Source: Shinella kummerowiae (GTDB lineage Bacteria > Pseudomonadota > Alphaproteobacteria > Rhizobiales > Rhizobiaceae). Taken from it: a stretch of 64,000 nt of DNA. The stretch is from NCBI RefSeq assembly GCF_009827055.1, contig NZ_WUMK01000002.1:186001-250000 (forward strand), given 5' to 3'. Made by a program: the position numbers and the translations under genes. How positions within the stretch are numbered: position 1 is the first letter of the stretch; each line of letters begins with the position of its first letter. The notes beneath the pieces were generated by a model. The model worked only from the letters and a program-made list of their open reading frames with translations. It searched no databases and was not told the DNA's origin. This document shows positions 29,120 to 38,235 of this stretch, one piece after another.

Positions 29120-30418
29120 TTGGCGATCAGACTTGACTACCAGAGCAGCGATTTCGAAAGCCGGTTCGCTGCCTTCCTGACGACCAAGCGGGAGGTCTCC
29201 GAAGACGTCAATGCCATCGTTCGCACGATCATCGACGACGTTCGCAATCGCGGCGACAAGGCGCTCGCCGATTACTCCAAAAAATTCGATGGCCTCGACT
29301 TTTCCGTCACCTCCATGCGCGTATCGCTGGAAGAGATCGACGCCGCCTTCGATGCGGTCGATGCCAGGATCATCGCCGCACTCGAACTTGCCGCACAGCG
29401 TATCGAGAAACATCACGCCCGCCAGAAGCCGAAGGACGACATTTACGAAGACGATATCGGCGTCGGCCTCGGCTCGCGCTGGACGGCAATCGATGCCGTC
29501 GGCCTCTATGTGCCGGGCGGCACGGCAAGCTATCCGAGCTCCGTGCTGATGAACGCCGTACCAGCGAGGGTCGCCGGCGTGCCGCGCATCGTGATGGTCG
29601 TGCCGGCGAAAGAAGGCGCGATCAACCCCGCCGTGCTTGCCGCTGCCCGCATTGCCGGTGTCGACGAAATCTACCGCATCGGCGGCGCGCAGGCTGTCGC
29701 TGCCCTTGCCTACGGCACCGAGACGATCGCGCCCGTCGCCAAGATCACCGGCCCTGGCAATGCCTTCGTCGCCGCCGCCAAGCGCCAGGTCTTCGGCACC
29801 GTCGGCATCGACATGATCGCCGGCCCCTCCGAAGTGCTCGTCATCGCCGATGCCGACAACGATCCGGACTGGCTTGCCGCCGACCTGCTTGCGCAGGCCG
29901 AACACGATGCCGGCGCCCAGTCGATCCTCGTCACCGACAGCCCGGCCCTTGCCGATGCCGTCGAGGCCGCCGTCGAACGGCAGTTGAAGACGCTGGAGCG
30001 CTCGGAAACAGCCGCTGCCAGCTGGCGCGATTTCGGCGCCATCATCCTCGTGCCGGACCTGAAGAAATCCGTGCCGCTGGCAAACCGCATCGCCGCCGAG
30101 CACCTGGAGATCGCCACAGCCGACCCGGACGCGCTGCTGCCGCAGATCCGCAATGCCGGCGCGATCTTCGTCGGCCGCCACACGCCGGAAGTCATCGGCG
30201 ATTATGTCGGTGGTTCGAACCATGTGCTGCCGACCGCACGCTCGGCCCGCTTTTCCTCCGGCCTTTCCGTGCTCGACTATATGAAGCGCACCTCCATCCT
30301 GCGTCTCGGTGCCGATCAGTTGCGCGCGCTCGGCCCTGCCGCCATCACCTTGGCCGAAGCCGAAGGGCTCGGCGCCCATGCCCGCTCCGTCGCCATCCGG
30401 CTCAATCTGGAGACATGA
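29120..30418 (+). CDS. hisD: Histidinol dehydrogenase
   Basis: Last two oxidation steps of histidine synthesis, zinc dependent. 432 residues with [48 protein letters not shown] and GSNHVLPT. The TTG at 29120 gives the family N-terminus ([13 protein letters not shown]). The open frame extends further upstream, overlapping DUF2948, without homology. The ribosome site is weak. It is followed by UPF0262 four bases on. Confidence 0.94.
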   Translation: MAIRLDYQSSDFESRFAAFLTTKREVSEDVNAIVRTIIDDVRNRGDKALADYSKKFDGLDFSVTSMRVSLEEIDAAFDAVDARIIAALELAAQRIEKHHARQKPKDDIYEDDIGVGLGSRWTAIDAVGLYVPGGTASYPSSVLMNAVPARVAGVPRIVMVVPAKEGAINPAVLAAARIAGVDEIYRIGGAQAVAALAYGTETIAPVAKITGPGNAFVAAAKRQVFGTVGIDMIAGPSEVLVIADADNDPDWLAADLLAQAEHDAGAQSILVTDSPALADAVEAAVERQLKTLERSETAAASWRDFGAIILVPDLKKSVPLANRIAAEHLEIATADPDALLPQIRNAGAIFVGRHTPEVIGDYVGGSNHVLPTARSARFSSGLSVLDYMKRTSILRLGADQLRALGPAAITLAEAEGLGAHARSVAIRLNLET

Positions 30419-30422
30419 GGCC

Positions 30423-30899
30423 ATGGGCACGAAGGGCAGCTTCCGCCTCTGCGACGTGGTGCTGGACGACACGATCGGCCGCGCCACGCCGGATGTGGAG
30501 CACGAGCGTGCCGTCGCCATCTTCGACCTCATCGAGGAAAACACCTTCGAGCCGATCGGCCATGCCGGTGGGCCCTACCGCCTGAACATTTCGCTGCTCG
30601 ATTCCAAGCTGGTCTTCACCGTCCGCACCGAGGCCGGCGAGGATGTCGCCACCCACATCCTTTCGTTGACGCCGTTCCGGCGCATCGTGAAGGACTATTT
30701 CCTGATCTGCGAGAGCTATTACCAGGCGATCCGCTCGGCGACACCCAGCCAGATCGAGGCGATCGACATGGGCCGGCGCGGCATCCATAACGAAGGTTCG
30801 CAGACGCTGGTGGACCGGCTCTCGGGCAAGATCAAGTTCGACTTCGACACCGCCCGCCGCCTCTTTACGCTCGTCTGCGTTCTCTATTGGCGCGGGTGA
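30423..30899 (+). CDS. UPF0262 family protein
   Basis: 158 residues with the family segments [20 protein letters not shown] and [17 protein letters not shown]. It is soluble and conserved next to hisD in rhizobia. Function unknown. It lies between hisD and the phosphatase gene with gaps of only four bases, so cotranscription is nearly certain. Confidence 0.88.
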   Translation: MGTKGSFRLCDVVLDDTIGRATPDVEHERAVAIFDLIEENTFEPIGHAGGPYRLNISLLDSKLVFTVRTEAGEDVATHILSLTPFRRIVKDYFLICESYYQAIRSATPSQIEAIDMGRRGIHNEGSQTLVDRLSGKIKFDFDTARRLFTLVCVLYWRG

Positions 30900-30903
30900 G
30901 CGG

Positions 30904-31365
30904 ATGGAGGGCGTTTCCCCGGCACATCAGGAAACACGGTCGCGGACACCCCGGTCGCTCCTCTTCATGTGCCGTATGAACGCCGTGCGCTCCCCGATGG
31001 CCGAGACGATCGCCCGCAGCCTGCTGCCCGGCACCTATGTCGCTTCCGCCGGCGTGCGCCCCGGGGAACGCGATCCCTTCGTCGATGCCGTGCTCGACGA
31101 GGTCGGCCTCTCGCTCGGCCGCCATGCGCCGCGGTCGCTCGATGAGCTGGAGGACGATTACTTCGACCTCATCGTGACGCTGGCGCCGGAGGCGCATCAC
31201 GCCGCCCTCGAATTGACCCGCTCCATGGCGGTCGACGTCATGTATTGGCCGACGCCCGATCCGACGGTTGCGACCGGCACGCGCGAGCAAATTCTGAATT
31301 CTTACCGCGACGTTCGCGAACTTCTGAAAACTCTGATAGAGAAGCGCCTGAAAGATCCGGGCTGA
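30904..31365 (+). CDS. Low-molecular-weight phosphotyrosine phosphatase-like protein
   Basis: 153 residues. The P-loop CRMNAVRS fits C-x5-R-S of low-molecular-weight phosphatases and arsenate reductases. An acidic DPT sequence near residue 119 could supply the general acid. The context (cell growth genes hisD, infA, maf) favours a phosphatase rather than arsenate resistance. It starts four bases after UPF0262. Confidence 0.82.
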   Translation: MEGVSPAHQETRSRTPRSLLFMCRMNAVRSPMAETIARSLLPGTYVASAGVRPGERDPFVDAVLDEVGLSLGRHAPRSLDELEDDYFDLIVTLAPEAHHAALELTRSMAVDVMYWPTPDPTVATGTREQILNSYRDVRELLKTLIEKRLKDPG

Positions 31366-31510
31366 ACCTCCAGAAGCCCGATTTTCGGCAAATGCAGAAA
31401 CCCGGCGCTTCGGTGTTCACAAAGCACCGGGGATTGTGTAGTTTCCGGCAAATTTTTCGAGGCGAGCATCCGGCTCGCCCTCATCCACCCTACAGGAACA
31501 TCATCACAAG

Positions 31511-31729
31511 ATGGCAAAAGAAGAAGTCCTCGAATTCCCCGGCACCGTGACGGAACTGCTCCCGAACGCAACGTTCCGCGTCAAGCTCGAAAACGAGCAC
31601 GAGATCATCGCGCATACCGCGGGCCGCATGCGCAAGAACCGCATCCGCGTTCTGGCCGGCGACAAGGTCCTGGTCGAGATGACCCCCTACGACCTCACCA
31701 AGGGCCGTATCACCTACCGTTTCAAGTAA
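31511..31729 (+). CDS. infA: Translation initiation factor IF-1
   Basis: 72 residues, an S1-fold RNA-binding protein. It reads [20 protein letters not shown] and ends [14 protein letters not shown], essentially the family consensus. It binds the 30S A site during initiation. A small GC hairpin (GGCGAGC/GCTCGCC, 31461-31479) lies in its leader. Confidence 0.97.
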   Translation: MAKEEVLEFPGTVTELLPNATFRVKLENEHEIIAHTAGRMRKNRIRVLAGDKVLVEMTPYDLTKGRITYRFK

Positions 31730-31808
31730 GCCAGAGGGGCCGCGCCCTCGCCCGGCTGAGGCCGCAGAGCGAAGACCGGCGCCCCCCCGGAGCTTTCCCG
31801 GAGACCCC

Positions 31809-32429
31809 ATGGCGCAGACCGACACGCTCATCCTTGCCTCCGGCTCGCCGCGCCGCGTCGAACTGCTCGCGCAGGCGGGCATCGAGCCCACGCGCCTGAT
31901 GCCCATGGACATCGACGAGACGCCGAAGCGTGCCGAGCATCCCCGCTCGCTGGCACGACGCCTGTCGACCGGCAAGGCACAGGCCGCCCTTGCCGCCATC
32001 AAGGGCGACCCCGCCTTTGCCGGCAGCTACATCCTGGCAGCCGACACGGTCGTCTCGGTCGGCCGCCGCATCCTGCCGAAGACCGAGATGATCGACGAGG
32101 CCTCCAGCGCACTCCACCTTCTTTCCGGCCGCAGCCACCGCGTCTTCACCGGCGTGTGCCTGATCACGCCGGACCGCACCGTGCGCCAGAAAGTCATCGA
32201 CACCAAGGTGCGCTTCAAGCGTCTCTCGACCACGGATATCGAACGCTACCTCGCCTCCGGCCAATGGCGCGGCAAGGCGGGTGGATACGCCATCCAGGGC
32301 ATTGCCGGCAGCTTCGTCGTCAAATTGGCCGGCTCCTACACCAACGTCGTCGGCCTGCCCCTCTACGAGACGCTCGCCTTGCTGTCCGGCGAGGGTTTTG
32401 ACGTGCATGCCGGCTGGGCGGACGCCTGA
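31809..32429 (+). CDS. maf: Maf-like nucleotide pyrophosphatase
   Basis: 206 residues with [18 protein letters not shown] at the N-terminus, [15 protein letters not shown] and [16 protein letters not shown]. Maf proteins hydrolyse non-canonical or modified nucleoside triphosphates and affect septum formation when overproduced. The gene lies between infA and yacG, the order usual in rhizobia. The yacG start follows directly. Confidence 0.93.
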   Translation: MAQTDTLILASGSPRRVELLAQAGIEPTRLMPMDIDETPKRAEHPRSLARRLSTGKAQAALAAIKGDPAFAGSYILAADTVVSVGRRILPKTEMIDEASSALHLLSGRSHRVFTGVCLITPDRTVRQKVIDTKVRFKRLSTTDIERYLASGQWRGKAGGYAIQGIAGSFVVKLAGSYTNVVGLPLYETLALLSGEGFDVHAGWADA

Positions 32430-32430
32430 C

Positions 32431-32640
32431 ATGGCGGACGACAGTAAAAACCCGGCCGCGACGGTCGCCCCGCTGCGCAAGGCCGTGCCCTGTCCTATCT
32501 GTAAGCGCCCCTCGGCACGTGAGCACTATCCGTTCTGCTCACCCCGCTGCCGTGATGTCGATCTCAACCGCTGGCTCTCCGGTTCCTACGCCATACCCGT
32601 CGCCGATGACGAAACGAAGGCCAAAGAAGACGACATGTGA
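32431..32640 (+). CDS. yacG: DNA gyrase inhibitor YacG
   Basis: 69-residue zinc protein with CPIC and CSPRC as the four zinc ligands, then DVDLNRWLSGSYAIP. It binds GyrB and blocks gyrase in characterised homologues. The ATG follows the maf stop by one base. It is the last gene before tRNA-Phe. Confidence 0.92.
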   Translation: MADDSKNPAATVAPLRKAVPCPICKRPSAREHYPFCSPRCRDVDLNRWLSGSYAIPVADDETKAKEDDM

Positions 32641-32724
32641 CGCCTTTGTCACACGGCAAAAACACAATCTTTTCCACAGCTTGCAAGACCCGTCATTTTT
32701 CCCGCAAAAAACCGCCCATAGGGC

Positions 32725-32752
32725 TGGACACATTTTTGCAAGATGCTATAAC
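32725..32752 (+). promoter_or_regulatory. Probable sigma-70 promoter of tRNA-Phe
   Basis: TGGACA (32725-32730) and TATAAC (32747-32752) have a 16-base spacer. They lie about 60 bases before the mature tRNA 5' end. Confidence 0.5.
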
Positions 32753-32814
32753 CCCGCTCGCTCCCGGGGCGAAACCAAGCGCCCCACGGATTTCCTCGCG
32801 AAATCCACCGAGAT

Positions 32815-32890
32815 GCCCGGATAGCTCAGTTGGTAGAGCAGCGGATTGAAAATCCGCGTGTCGGTGGTTCAAATCCGCCTCCGGGCACCA
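32815..32890 (+). tRNA. tRNA-Phe (GAA anticodon), integration target
   Basis: 76 nt with encoded CCA. The acceptor GCCCGGA/TCCGGGC and the anticodon loop TTGAAAA on a GCGGA/TCCGC stem fold normally. The gene remains whole; its 3' half from 32840 is repeated at 53170, marking the left end of an integrated element. Confidence 0.98.
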
Positions 32891-32892
32891 TT
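32840..32892 (+). repeat. attL: left 53-bp direct repeat within tRNA-Phe
   Basis: Bases 32840-32892 are identical to 53170-53222. They cover the anticodon stem, the T arm, the acceptor 3' strand, CCA and two more bases. This is the core of a tyrosine-recombinase attachment site. Confidence 0.95.
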
Positions 32893-32974
32893 AATTTAAT
32901 AAACAATTTCAATGGCTTGCCCTTATTTTATTAGGGTGCCGTCTAGATTTTCATGCCGCACAGCGTTGCAAGCG

Positions 32975-32998
32975 AAACTCCTGGGTTTTCAGGAGTTT
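32975..32998 (+). terminator. Terminator-like hairpin inside the left end
   Basis: AAACTCCTG pairs with CAGGAGTTT around a six-base loop, and a T follows. It would insulate the element from tRNA-Phe transcription. Confidence 0.55.
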
Positions 32999-33020
32999 TC
33001 ATGTGGTTCCGGCGAATCCG

Positions 33021-33040
33021 TGCGACATGTTCTGCGACAT
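33021..33040 (+). repeat. Paired TGCGACAT repeats, left end (candidate integrase arm site)
   Basis: TGCGACAT occurs at 33021-33028 and 33033-33040, 12 bp apart in the same orientation, about 130 bp inside attL. A similar pair lies just inside attR at 53117-53135. Confidence 0.5.
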
Positions 33041-33353
33041 AAGTGGGTTCGGTGAACGCTTGGAACTCTATGTGATACGGCTCTAGTCCCGCTGTTTTCC
33101 CTCGCCCGCAACCCCTATCCCCGCTACAGCGCAATGGAAGCGCGCGGCGAGTAGGAATTGCTTTGTTTCGCAGGATCACTAACCAATGTGATTGCGCGCG
33201 GTTCCACTGTCCCTATCTGGAAGAATCGGTTGTCAGTAGGTCGCTCAGTCTCAAGAGAGCTTTGCCCCTCCAGATTTCTGTGTCAGAACGGCCTTCAAAG
33301 AATGTGCTCGATCCACAGCTTGAGTTTTTGTGGCCTCGTGCAAAAAAAATGAG

Positions 33354-35525
33354 ATGAGGCCTCGTTTGTCACGCCTAACTGATCTGATCGCACAAGCGAG
33401 GAAGAAGGATGCTGCTTTAGGTGAAGAGCTAGAGCGCGAATTCAAAGTTCTTTCGGCCCGCCGTTCCTTCGGCCTCAATTTTGAGCGCCATCGCCCCGAA
33501 AATGTCGAGCTGCCTGGCCGTCCTGTCCGGAAGGGCGACAAGGTGCGGGTACTGCCGCCGCGCGGGTCGACGGTGAAAGGTGATCAGCGGATATGGAAGG
33601 TCCTCGGCTTTGACCGGGAGAACGGCGCTCGGCTGGCGCAATTGGAATTGATCGGGAATGGTGAGCCAGAGGCTGCGTCGGTTTCGCTTGAGGACTTGGT
33701 TGTCGTTGCAGAATTCCGTGATTACATCTACCCGGGACTTGTCAGTACCGGACGAGTAGAGCGCGGCGGCCACAAACCTTTCCACACGGTCATCAACGGT
33801 GAGAACTTCCATGTACTTGAGGCGCTCACTTACACGCATCGCGGTAAAATAGACGCCATATATATTGATCCTCCCTATAATTCGGGAGCAAAGGACTGGA
33901 AGTATAATAACGATTACGTTGAAAAGGATGACCTATATCGTCACTCTAAATGGCTGGCGATGATAGAGCGCAGACTGCAAGTCGCCAAAGAATTGCTTAA
34001 CAGCGAAAAATCCGTCCTTATAGCGACTATCGATGAGAAGGAATATCTTAGGCTCGGTATGCTTCTTGAGCAAGTGTTTCCGGATTCCAAAATCCAAATG
34101 ATTACGACTTTGATAAATCCCAAGGGCGTAGCACGTGGCAATGAATTTTATCGCGTGGAGGAGTACGTTTTCTTCGTTTTTGTAGGTGCGGCGTCCGTGA
34201 CGAAAGCGCACGACCCTATGATTCTTACAGGCAAAAGAAATGATGCAGCCGAGGCCGACAGCTCGCCTAAGTCCGTCAATGTTAGGTGGGGGAACCTGTT
34301 AAGAAGCGGCACCGACGCCAAACGGACAGATAGAAAACACCAGTTTTATCCGATCTACTTGGATGCAAGTAAAGGAACTTTACACAGCGTCGGCGAACCG
34401 CTGCTTCCGGTAACGGCAGACCGATCCATAATAGTGCCTCCAGCCGGGACCGTGGCCGTGTGGCCCATAAGAAAGGACGGCTCAGAAGGACGCTGGCAAG
34501 TCGGTCACCATCGACTCCGAGAGTTATTCGAACAAGGCTTCGTTTCCATCGGTAGGTTTAATGGCGGCGACCGCGTTTCGTTCAGCTATGTCACTGACAA
34601 GCTTTTCGAGCAGATCGCTGCGGGTGAGATCGAAATCACCGGCAAAGACGACCGAGGTGCCGTCTTACTTTCGTTCTCGAATGATGCTTCAGCTTCTGAG
34701 AACCCCAAGACAATGTGGAATAAGACATCACATAGTGCAAGCGAGTATGGTTCTTCCCTTATTAGACAAATAATACCTGGTAGGAACTTTCCCTTTCCAA
34801 AATCACTTTATGCCGTCGAAGACAGCCTTCGTTTCTTCGTTGCGTCAAAGGCGGACGCCATAGTCCTCGACTTCTTTTCTGGTTCTGGCACGACCGCGCA
34901 CGCTGTGATGAGGCTGAACCGTCAGGACGGTGGACGACGGCAGTGTATCTCTGTGACGAATAATGAAGTTGCTGCTGAGGAGCAGGCAGCACTCCGCAAA
35001 GCTGGGTTGAGACCAGGTGATTCAGAATGGGAGGAGTGGGGCATCTGCGACTACATCACCAAACCTCGGATTGCCGCAGCAATCACCGGCAAGACACCGA
35101 ATGGTAAGGACATCGAGGGCGACTACAAATTTTTCAATGAATTCCCGATGTCCGAAGGCTTTGACGAAAACGCCGAGTTCTTTACCCTTACCTATGAGAC
35201 CCCCGTCGCCGTCAGCCATAACCGGGCCTTCTCGCGGATCGCGCCGCTTCTTTGGATGCGAGCTGGCAGCGAGGGCTGCCGTATCGATGTTGTCCCAGCC
35301 GAGGGCTGGGCGGTTGCGGATACGTATGGGCTTCTAGTCGACTTGGATAAGACTGCACCTTTTTGCAACGCAGTCGAAACGAAAAGCAACTTCCGGATCG
35401 CTTACGTCGTGACTGATAATGAGCGACGCTTCCAGTCGGTGGCTCGCCAACTCCCTGCTGCCGTCGAGCCAGTACGACTTTACGAATCTTATTTGACCAA
35501 CTTCCGATTTTCGATGGGGCGATAA
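33354..35525 (+). CDS. Type III-like site-specific DNA methyltransferase (Mod)
   Basis: 723-residue beta-class N6-adenine or N4-cytosine methyltransferase. Motif IV DPPYN is in DAIYIDPPYNSGAKDWKYNN (near residue 170). Motif I FSGSGT (DFFSGSGTTAHAVM) comes much later, the order of type III Mod proteins. The region between probably recognises the target. ATG at 33354 gives a family-like N-terminus; a GTG at 33330 is possible. It is followed three bases on by the helicase gene, forming a mod-res pair. It probably protects host DNA, and its sequence specificity cannot be read from the gene. Confidence 0.88.
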   Translation: MRPRLSRLTDLIAQARKKDAALGEELEREFKVLSARRSFGLNFERHRPENVELPGRPVRKGDKVRVLPPRGSTVKGDQRIWKVLGFDRENGARLAQLELIGNGEPEAASVSLEDLVVVAEFRDYIYPGLVSTGRVERGGHKPFHTVINGENFHVLEALTYTHRGKIDAIYIDPPYNSGAKDWKYNNDYVEKDDLYRHSKWLAMIERRLQVAKELLNSEKSVLIATIDEKEYLRLGMLLEQVFPDSKIQMITTLINPKGVARGNEFYRVEEYVFFVFVGAASVTKAHDPMILTGKRNDAAEADSSPKSVNVRWGNLLRSGTDAKRTDRKHQFYPIYLDASKGTLHSVGEPLLPVTADRSIIVPPAGTVAVWPIRKDGSEGRWQVGHHRLRELFEQGFVSIGRFNGGDRVSFSYVTDKLFEQIAAGEIEITGKDDRGAVLLSFSNDASASENPKTMWNKTSHSASEYGSSLIRQIIPGRNFPFPKSLYAVEDSLRFFVASKADAIVLDFFSGSGTTAHAVMRLNRQDGGRRQCISVTNNEVAAEEQAALRKAGLRPGDSEWEEWGICDYITKPRIAAAITGKTPNGKDIEGDYKFFNEFPMSEGFDENAEFFTLTYETPVAVSHNRAFSRIAPLLWMRAGSEGCRIDVVPAEGWAVADTYGLLVDLDKTAPFCNAVETKSNFRIAYVVTDNERRFQSVARQLPAAVEPVRLYESYLTNFRFSMGR

Positions 35526-35528
35526 GGT

Positions 35529-38123
35529 ATGAAGTTCACCCTGAAGGACTACCAGGATGCTGCGGTCGGAGATGTACTTGACCGTATGAAGAAGGCTCGC
35601 AGGCGTTGGCACGAAGACGGTGACAAGCACGCCTTTTCCCTTACCGCGACGACCGGCGCAGGCAAAACTGTTATGGCGGCAGCGGTATTTGAGGCGCTAT
35701 TTTTCGGAAATGATGATCACGATTTCGAACCGGACCCCGGCGCAGTCGTGATTTGGTTCAGCGATGACCCGTCACTTAACGAGCAGTCCCGATGGCGTCT
35801 TCACGAGGCGTCCGACAAGCTCACCATCTCCGATTTGGTTACCGTTGGAAACGCTTTCGGCAGCGATAGATTCCAGCCTGGAAAGGTCTACTTCCTCAAC
35901 ACCCAGAAACTCTCAAAAAATAGCCTTCTGGTACGCGGCCATGACGCTGACGATCCGGCCCTTGAAACGGCGGACGGGCAGCAAATAATGCCTGATATGC
36001 GCTCTCACACAATTTGGGATACGATTAGAAACACTATCGAGGACCCCGACCTAACACTCTACCTCGTTCTCGATGAAGCCCATCGGGGTATGAAGGAAGG
36101 CGGTCGGTCCAGTGGGGACGGGAAGCCGACGATTGTCCGACAGCTTATGAACGGTTCCGGCAGTACACCAGGGATTCCCATTGTTTGGGGCATATCGGCG
36201 ACGGTACAGCGTTTCAACGATGCCGTGACCGGCATGCAGGGCCGAAGCACACTGCCGAATGTTGTCGTTGATGCTAAGAGGGTCCAGGATTCAGGTCTTC
36301 TCAAAGATACCATCAATCTGGACGTGCCGGACGAAGACGGAAATTTTCAGACCGTACTTCTGCGGCGCGGTACGACGAAGCTCCGGGAAATTTCCAATGC
36401 CTGGGCGGAGTATGCAAAGCAACAGGACGATTCCAATTTGGTCCTGCCGCTTATGGTCCTCCAGGTGCCGAACTCGCCCGACCATGCCGAAATCGGTAAA
36501 TGGCTTGATACGGTCTATGAGCAATGGCCAGAACTCCCGCATGATTGCGTCGCGAATGTCTTCGGTGAACATAAGGCGGAGAACTTTGGTAGGTACTCCG
36601 CGCCCTACATTCCGCCGGAGCGTGTTCAGGAATCTCGATGGGTCCGTATTCTCATTGCGAAGGATGCCATCAGCACTGGTTGGGACTGCCCGCGCGCGGA
36701 GGTCATGGTTTCGTTCCGGGCAGCTTCCGACAAGACCCACATCACCCAGCTTCTGGGGCGAATGGTGCGCACGCCCTTAGCTCGGCGCATCCCCGGCAAT
36801 GACCGATTGAACGCGGTGGACTGTTTGCTTCCGCATTTCGACAAGAAGTCAGTCGAAGCCGTCGTAACGGCACTCATGTCGGGCGGTGACACAGGGGAAC
36901 CGCTGACGGGTCGTCGCATTCTCATGAATCCAGGCGAGATGAAGCCGAACCCTACCATTCCGGAGGACGTCTGGCAGAAGCTACTTTCCTTGCCTTCTGA
37001 AACCCTGCCGAAGCGGCAGGCACGTCCAGTTAAGCGGTTGACCGGACTAGCTCACGAGCTAGCTTTTGATGACCTTTTGTCCGACGCGGGCAAAAAGGTA
37101 CATGCAGAGATGCATAAGGTACTTGATGGTGCCCAAGTCCGCTACGCCGAAGAGATACAAAAGGCGCGCACGTCGGTCCTGAGCGTCGAGGGCAAGACGG
37201 TGAAAGCTGACGTGAAAACTAAGGGGATGACGTTCGACGACTTTGTTGAAGCGGCAGACTATGTGGTCATCGAGGACGCCTACAAGCGTGCTGCCCGTGT
37301 CATCAGCCCTGATCTGGCGACCAGCTACAGCGAACATCTTGCATGCAAGTTCTCAAATTTTGAGGACACCGAAGATGCGCTTATCGAGGCGCACACCGTC
37401 ATCGCGGCGATGGGGCTTGTCGGCGGCATAAAGGATGACCTGGAGACGGCAGCGGAGAAGCAATCCAATCAATTGCTATCGCAATACCGCGTGTCGATTA
37501 AGAGCCTTTCAGACGAGCGACAGGAAGTATTCCGGCAAATTCGCGAAATGAGTGCCGATCCGCTACCCGTCGATCTCGCGCGTCCCAACACATGGCTACA
37601 GATGACTACGGTCAAAAAGGCCGACGGGACAGAAGAACAACTCCCGCGCTTCGAAAAGCACCTTCTTTGTGACGAGAACGGGGTCTTCCCGGGCGACTTC
37701 AACACCTGGGAGGCAGAGGTCGTAAGTAACGAAATCAAGCGCGACGGGGCTATCGGCTGGTACCGGAACCCAGCCCGTGCAAGTCAGGACTCCCTTGGAG
37801 TAACCTACGAGGACGGAGGCGAGGTCAAGATTGTACGTCCGGACTTCATTTTCTTCGTGCGGATGCCTGACGGAACAGTTGCGGCCGATATTGTTGATCC
37901 CCACGGGGTTCAGTTTGGCGATGCGCTTCCAAAGTTGAAGGGCCTGGCGAAGTACGCAGAAGAGCAGGCGGGCGTGTATCGACGGATCGAAGTATTCGCG
38001 AAAATTAGAGGTAAGAATCGCGTCATCGACCTAACCGAGGCTGCCGCGAGAGCGGCCATCGCGGTGGCGGCGACAGTGGTGGAAGCTTACGACAGTGCCG
38101 CTGCGAGCGATTACGTTGCTTAG
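35529..38123 (+). CDS. DEAD/DEAH-box restriction helicase (type III Res-like)
   Basis: 864 residues. Superfamily 2 helicase motifs are clear: TTGAGKTVMAA (Walker A), VLDEAHRG (Walker B), GISATVQRF (motif III) and QLLGRMVRTPLARR (motif VI). A C-terminal domain has RPDFIFFVRMPDGTVAADIV followed by DPHG near residues 770-795. That is the place where Res proteins normally carry PD-x-(D/E)-x-K. A catalytic lysine is not evident there, so nuclease activity is uncertain. It lies three bases after the methyltransferase gene and is convergent with the HerA gene. Confidence 0.85.
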   Translation: MKFTLKDYQDAAVGDVLDRMKKARRRWHEDGDKHAFSLTATTGAGKTVMAAAVFEALFFGNDDHDFEPDPGAVVIWFSDDPSLNEQSRWRLHEASDKLTISDLVTVGNAFGSDRFQPGKVYFLNTQKLSKNSLLVRGHDADDPALETADGQQIMPDMRSHTIWDTIRNTIEDPDLTLYLVLDEAHRGMKEGGRSSGDGKPTIVRQLMNGSGSTPGIPIVWGISATVQRFNDAVTGMQGRSTLPNVVVDAKRVQDSGLLKDTINLDVPDEDGNFQTVLLRRGTTKLREISNAWAEYAKQQDDSNLVLPLMVLQVPNSPDHAEIGKWLDTVYEQWPELPHDCVANVFGEHKAENFGRYSAPYIPPERVQESRWVRILIAKDAISTGWDCPRAEVMVSFRAASDKTHITQLLGRMVRTPLARRIPGNDRLNAVDCLLPHFDKKSVEAVVTALMSGGDTGEPLTGRRILMNPGEMKPNPTIPEDVWQKLLSLPSETLPKRQARPVKRLTGLAHELAFDDLLSDAGKKVHAEMHKVLDGAQVRYAEEIQKARTSVLSVEGKTVKADVKTKGMTFDDFVEAADYVVIEDAYKRAARVISPDLATSYSEHLACKFSNFEDTEDALIEAHTVIAAMGLVGGIKDDLETAAEKQSNQLLSQYRVSIKSLSDERQEVFRQIREMSADPLPVDLARPNTWLQMTTVKKADGTEEQLPRFEKHLLCDENGVFPGDFNTWEAEVVSNEIKRDGAIGWYRNPARASQDSLGVTYEDGGEVKIVRPDFIFFVRMPDGTVAADIVDPHGVQFGDALPKLKGLAKYAEEQAGVYRRIEVFAKIRGKNRVIDLTEAAARAAIAVAATVVEAYDSAAASDYVA

Positions 38124-38235
38124 CGTAGACAAGGGGCATCGCTGTCTGGTTTACTATCGATGCTTTTTTCCACGAGCGGGACGTCATGGGTGAAGCCGTG
38201 AGGAAGTACGATCCTCCGGTATTCTCACTCCTATT

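Larger units (their letters stand above)
32893..33353. other. Left-end non-coding region of the element
   Basis: About 460 bp without a convincing gene. It holds a terminator-like hairpin (32975-32998), the paired TGCGACAT repeats (33021-33040), and at its right end the leader of the methyltransferase. Short open frames here have no ribosome sites. One, 33163-33357, overlaps the methyltransferase ATG as ATGA but lacks a credible protein pattern. Confidence 0.6.

Noticed and set aside
33163-33357. A 64-codon frame overlapping the methyltransferase start as ATGA
   Set aside because: It starts with TTG, has no ribosome site, and its composition does not look like a folded protein. The overlap alone is weak evidence.
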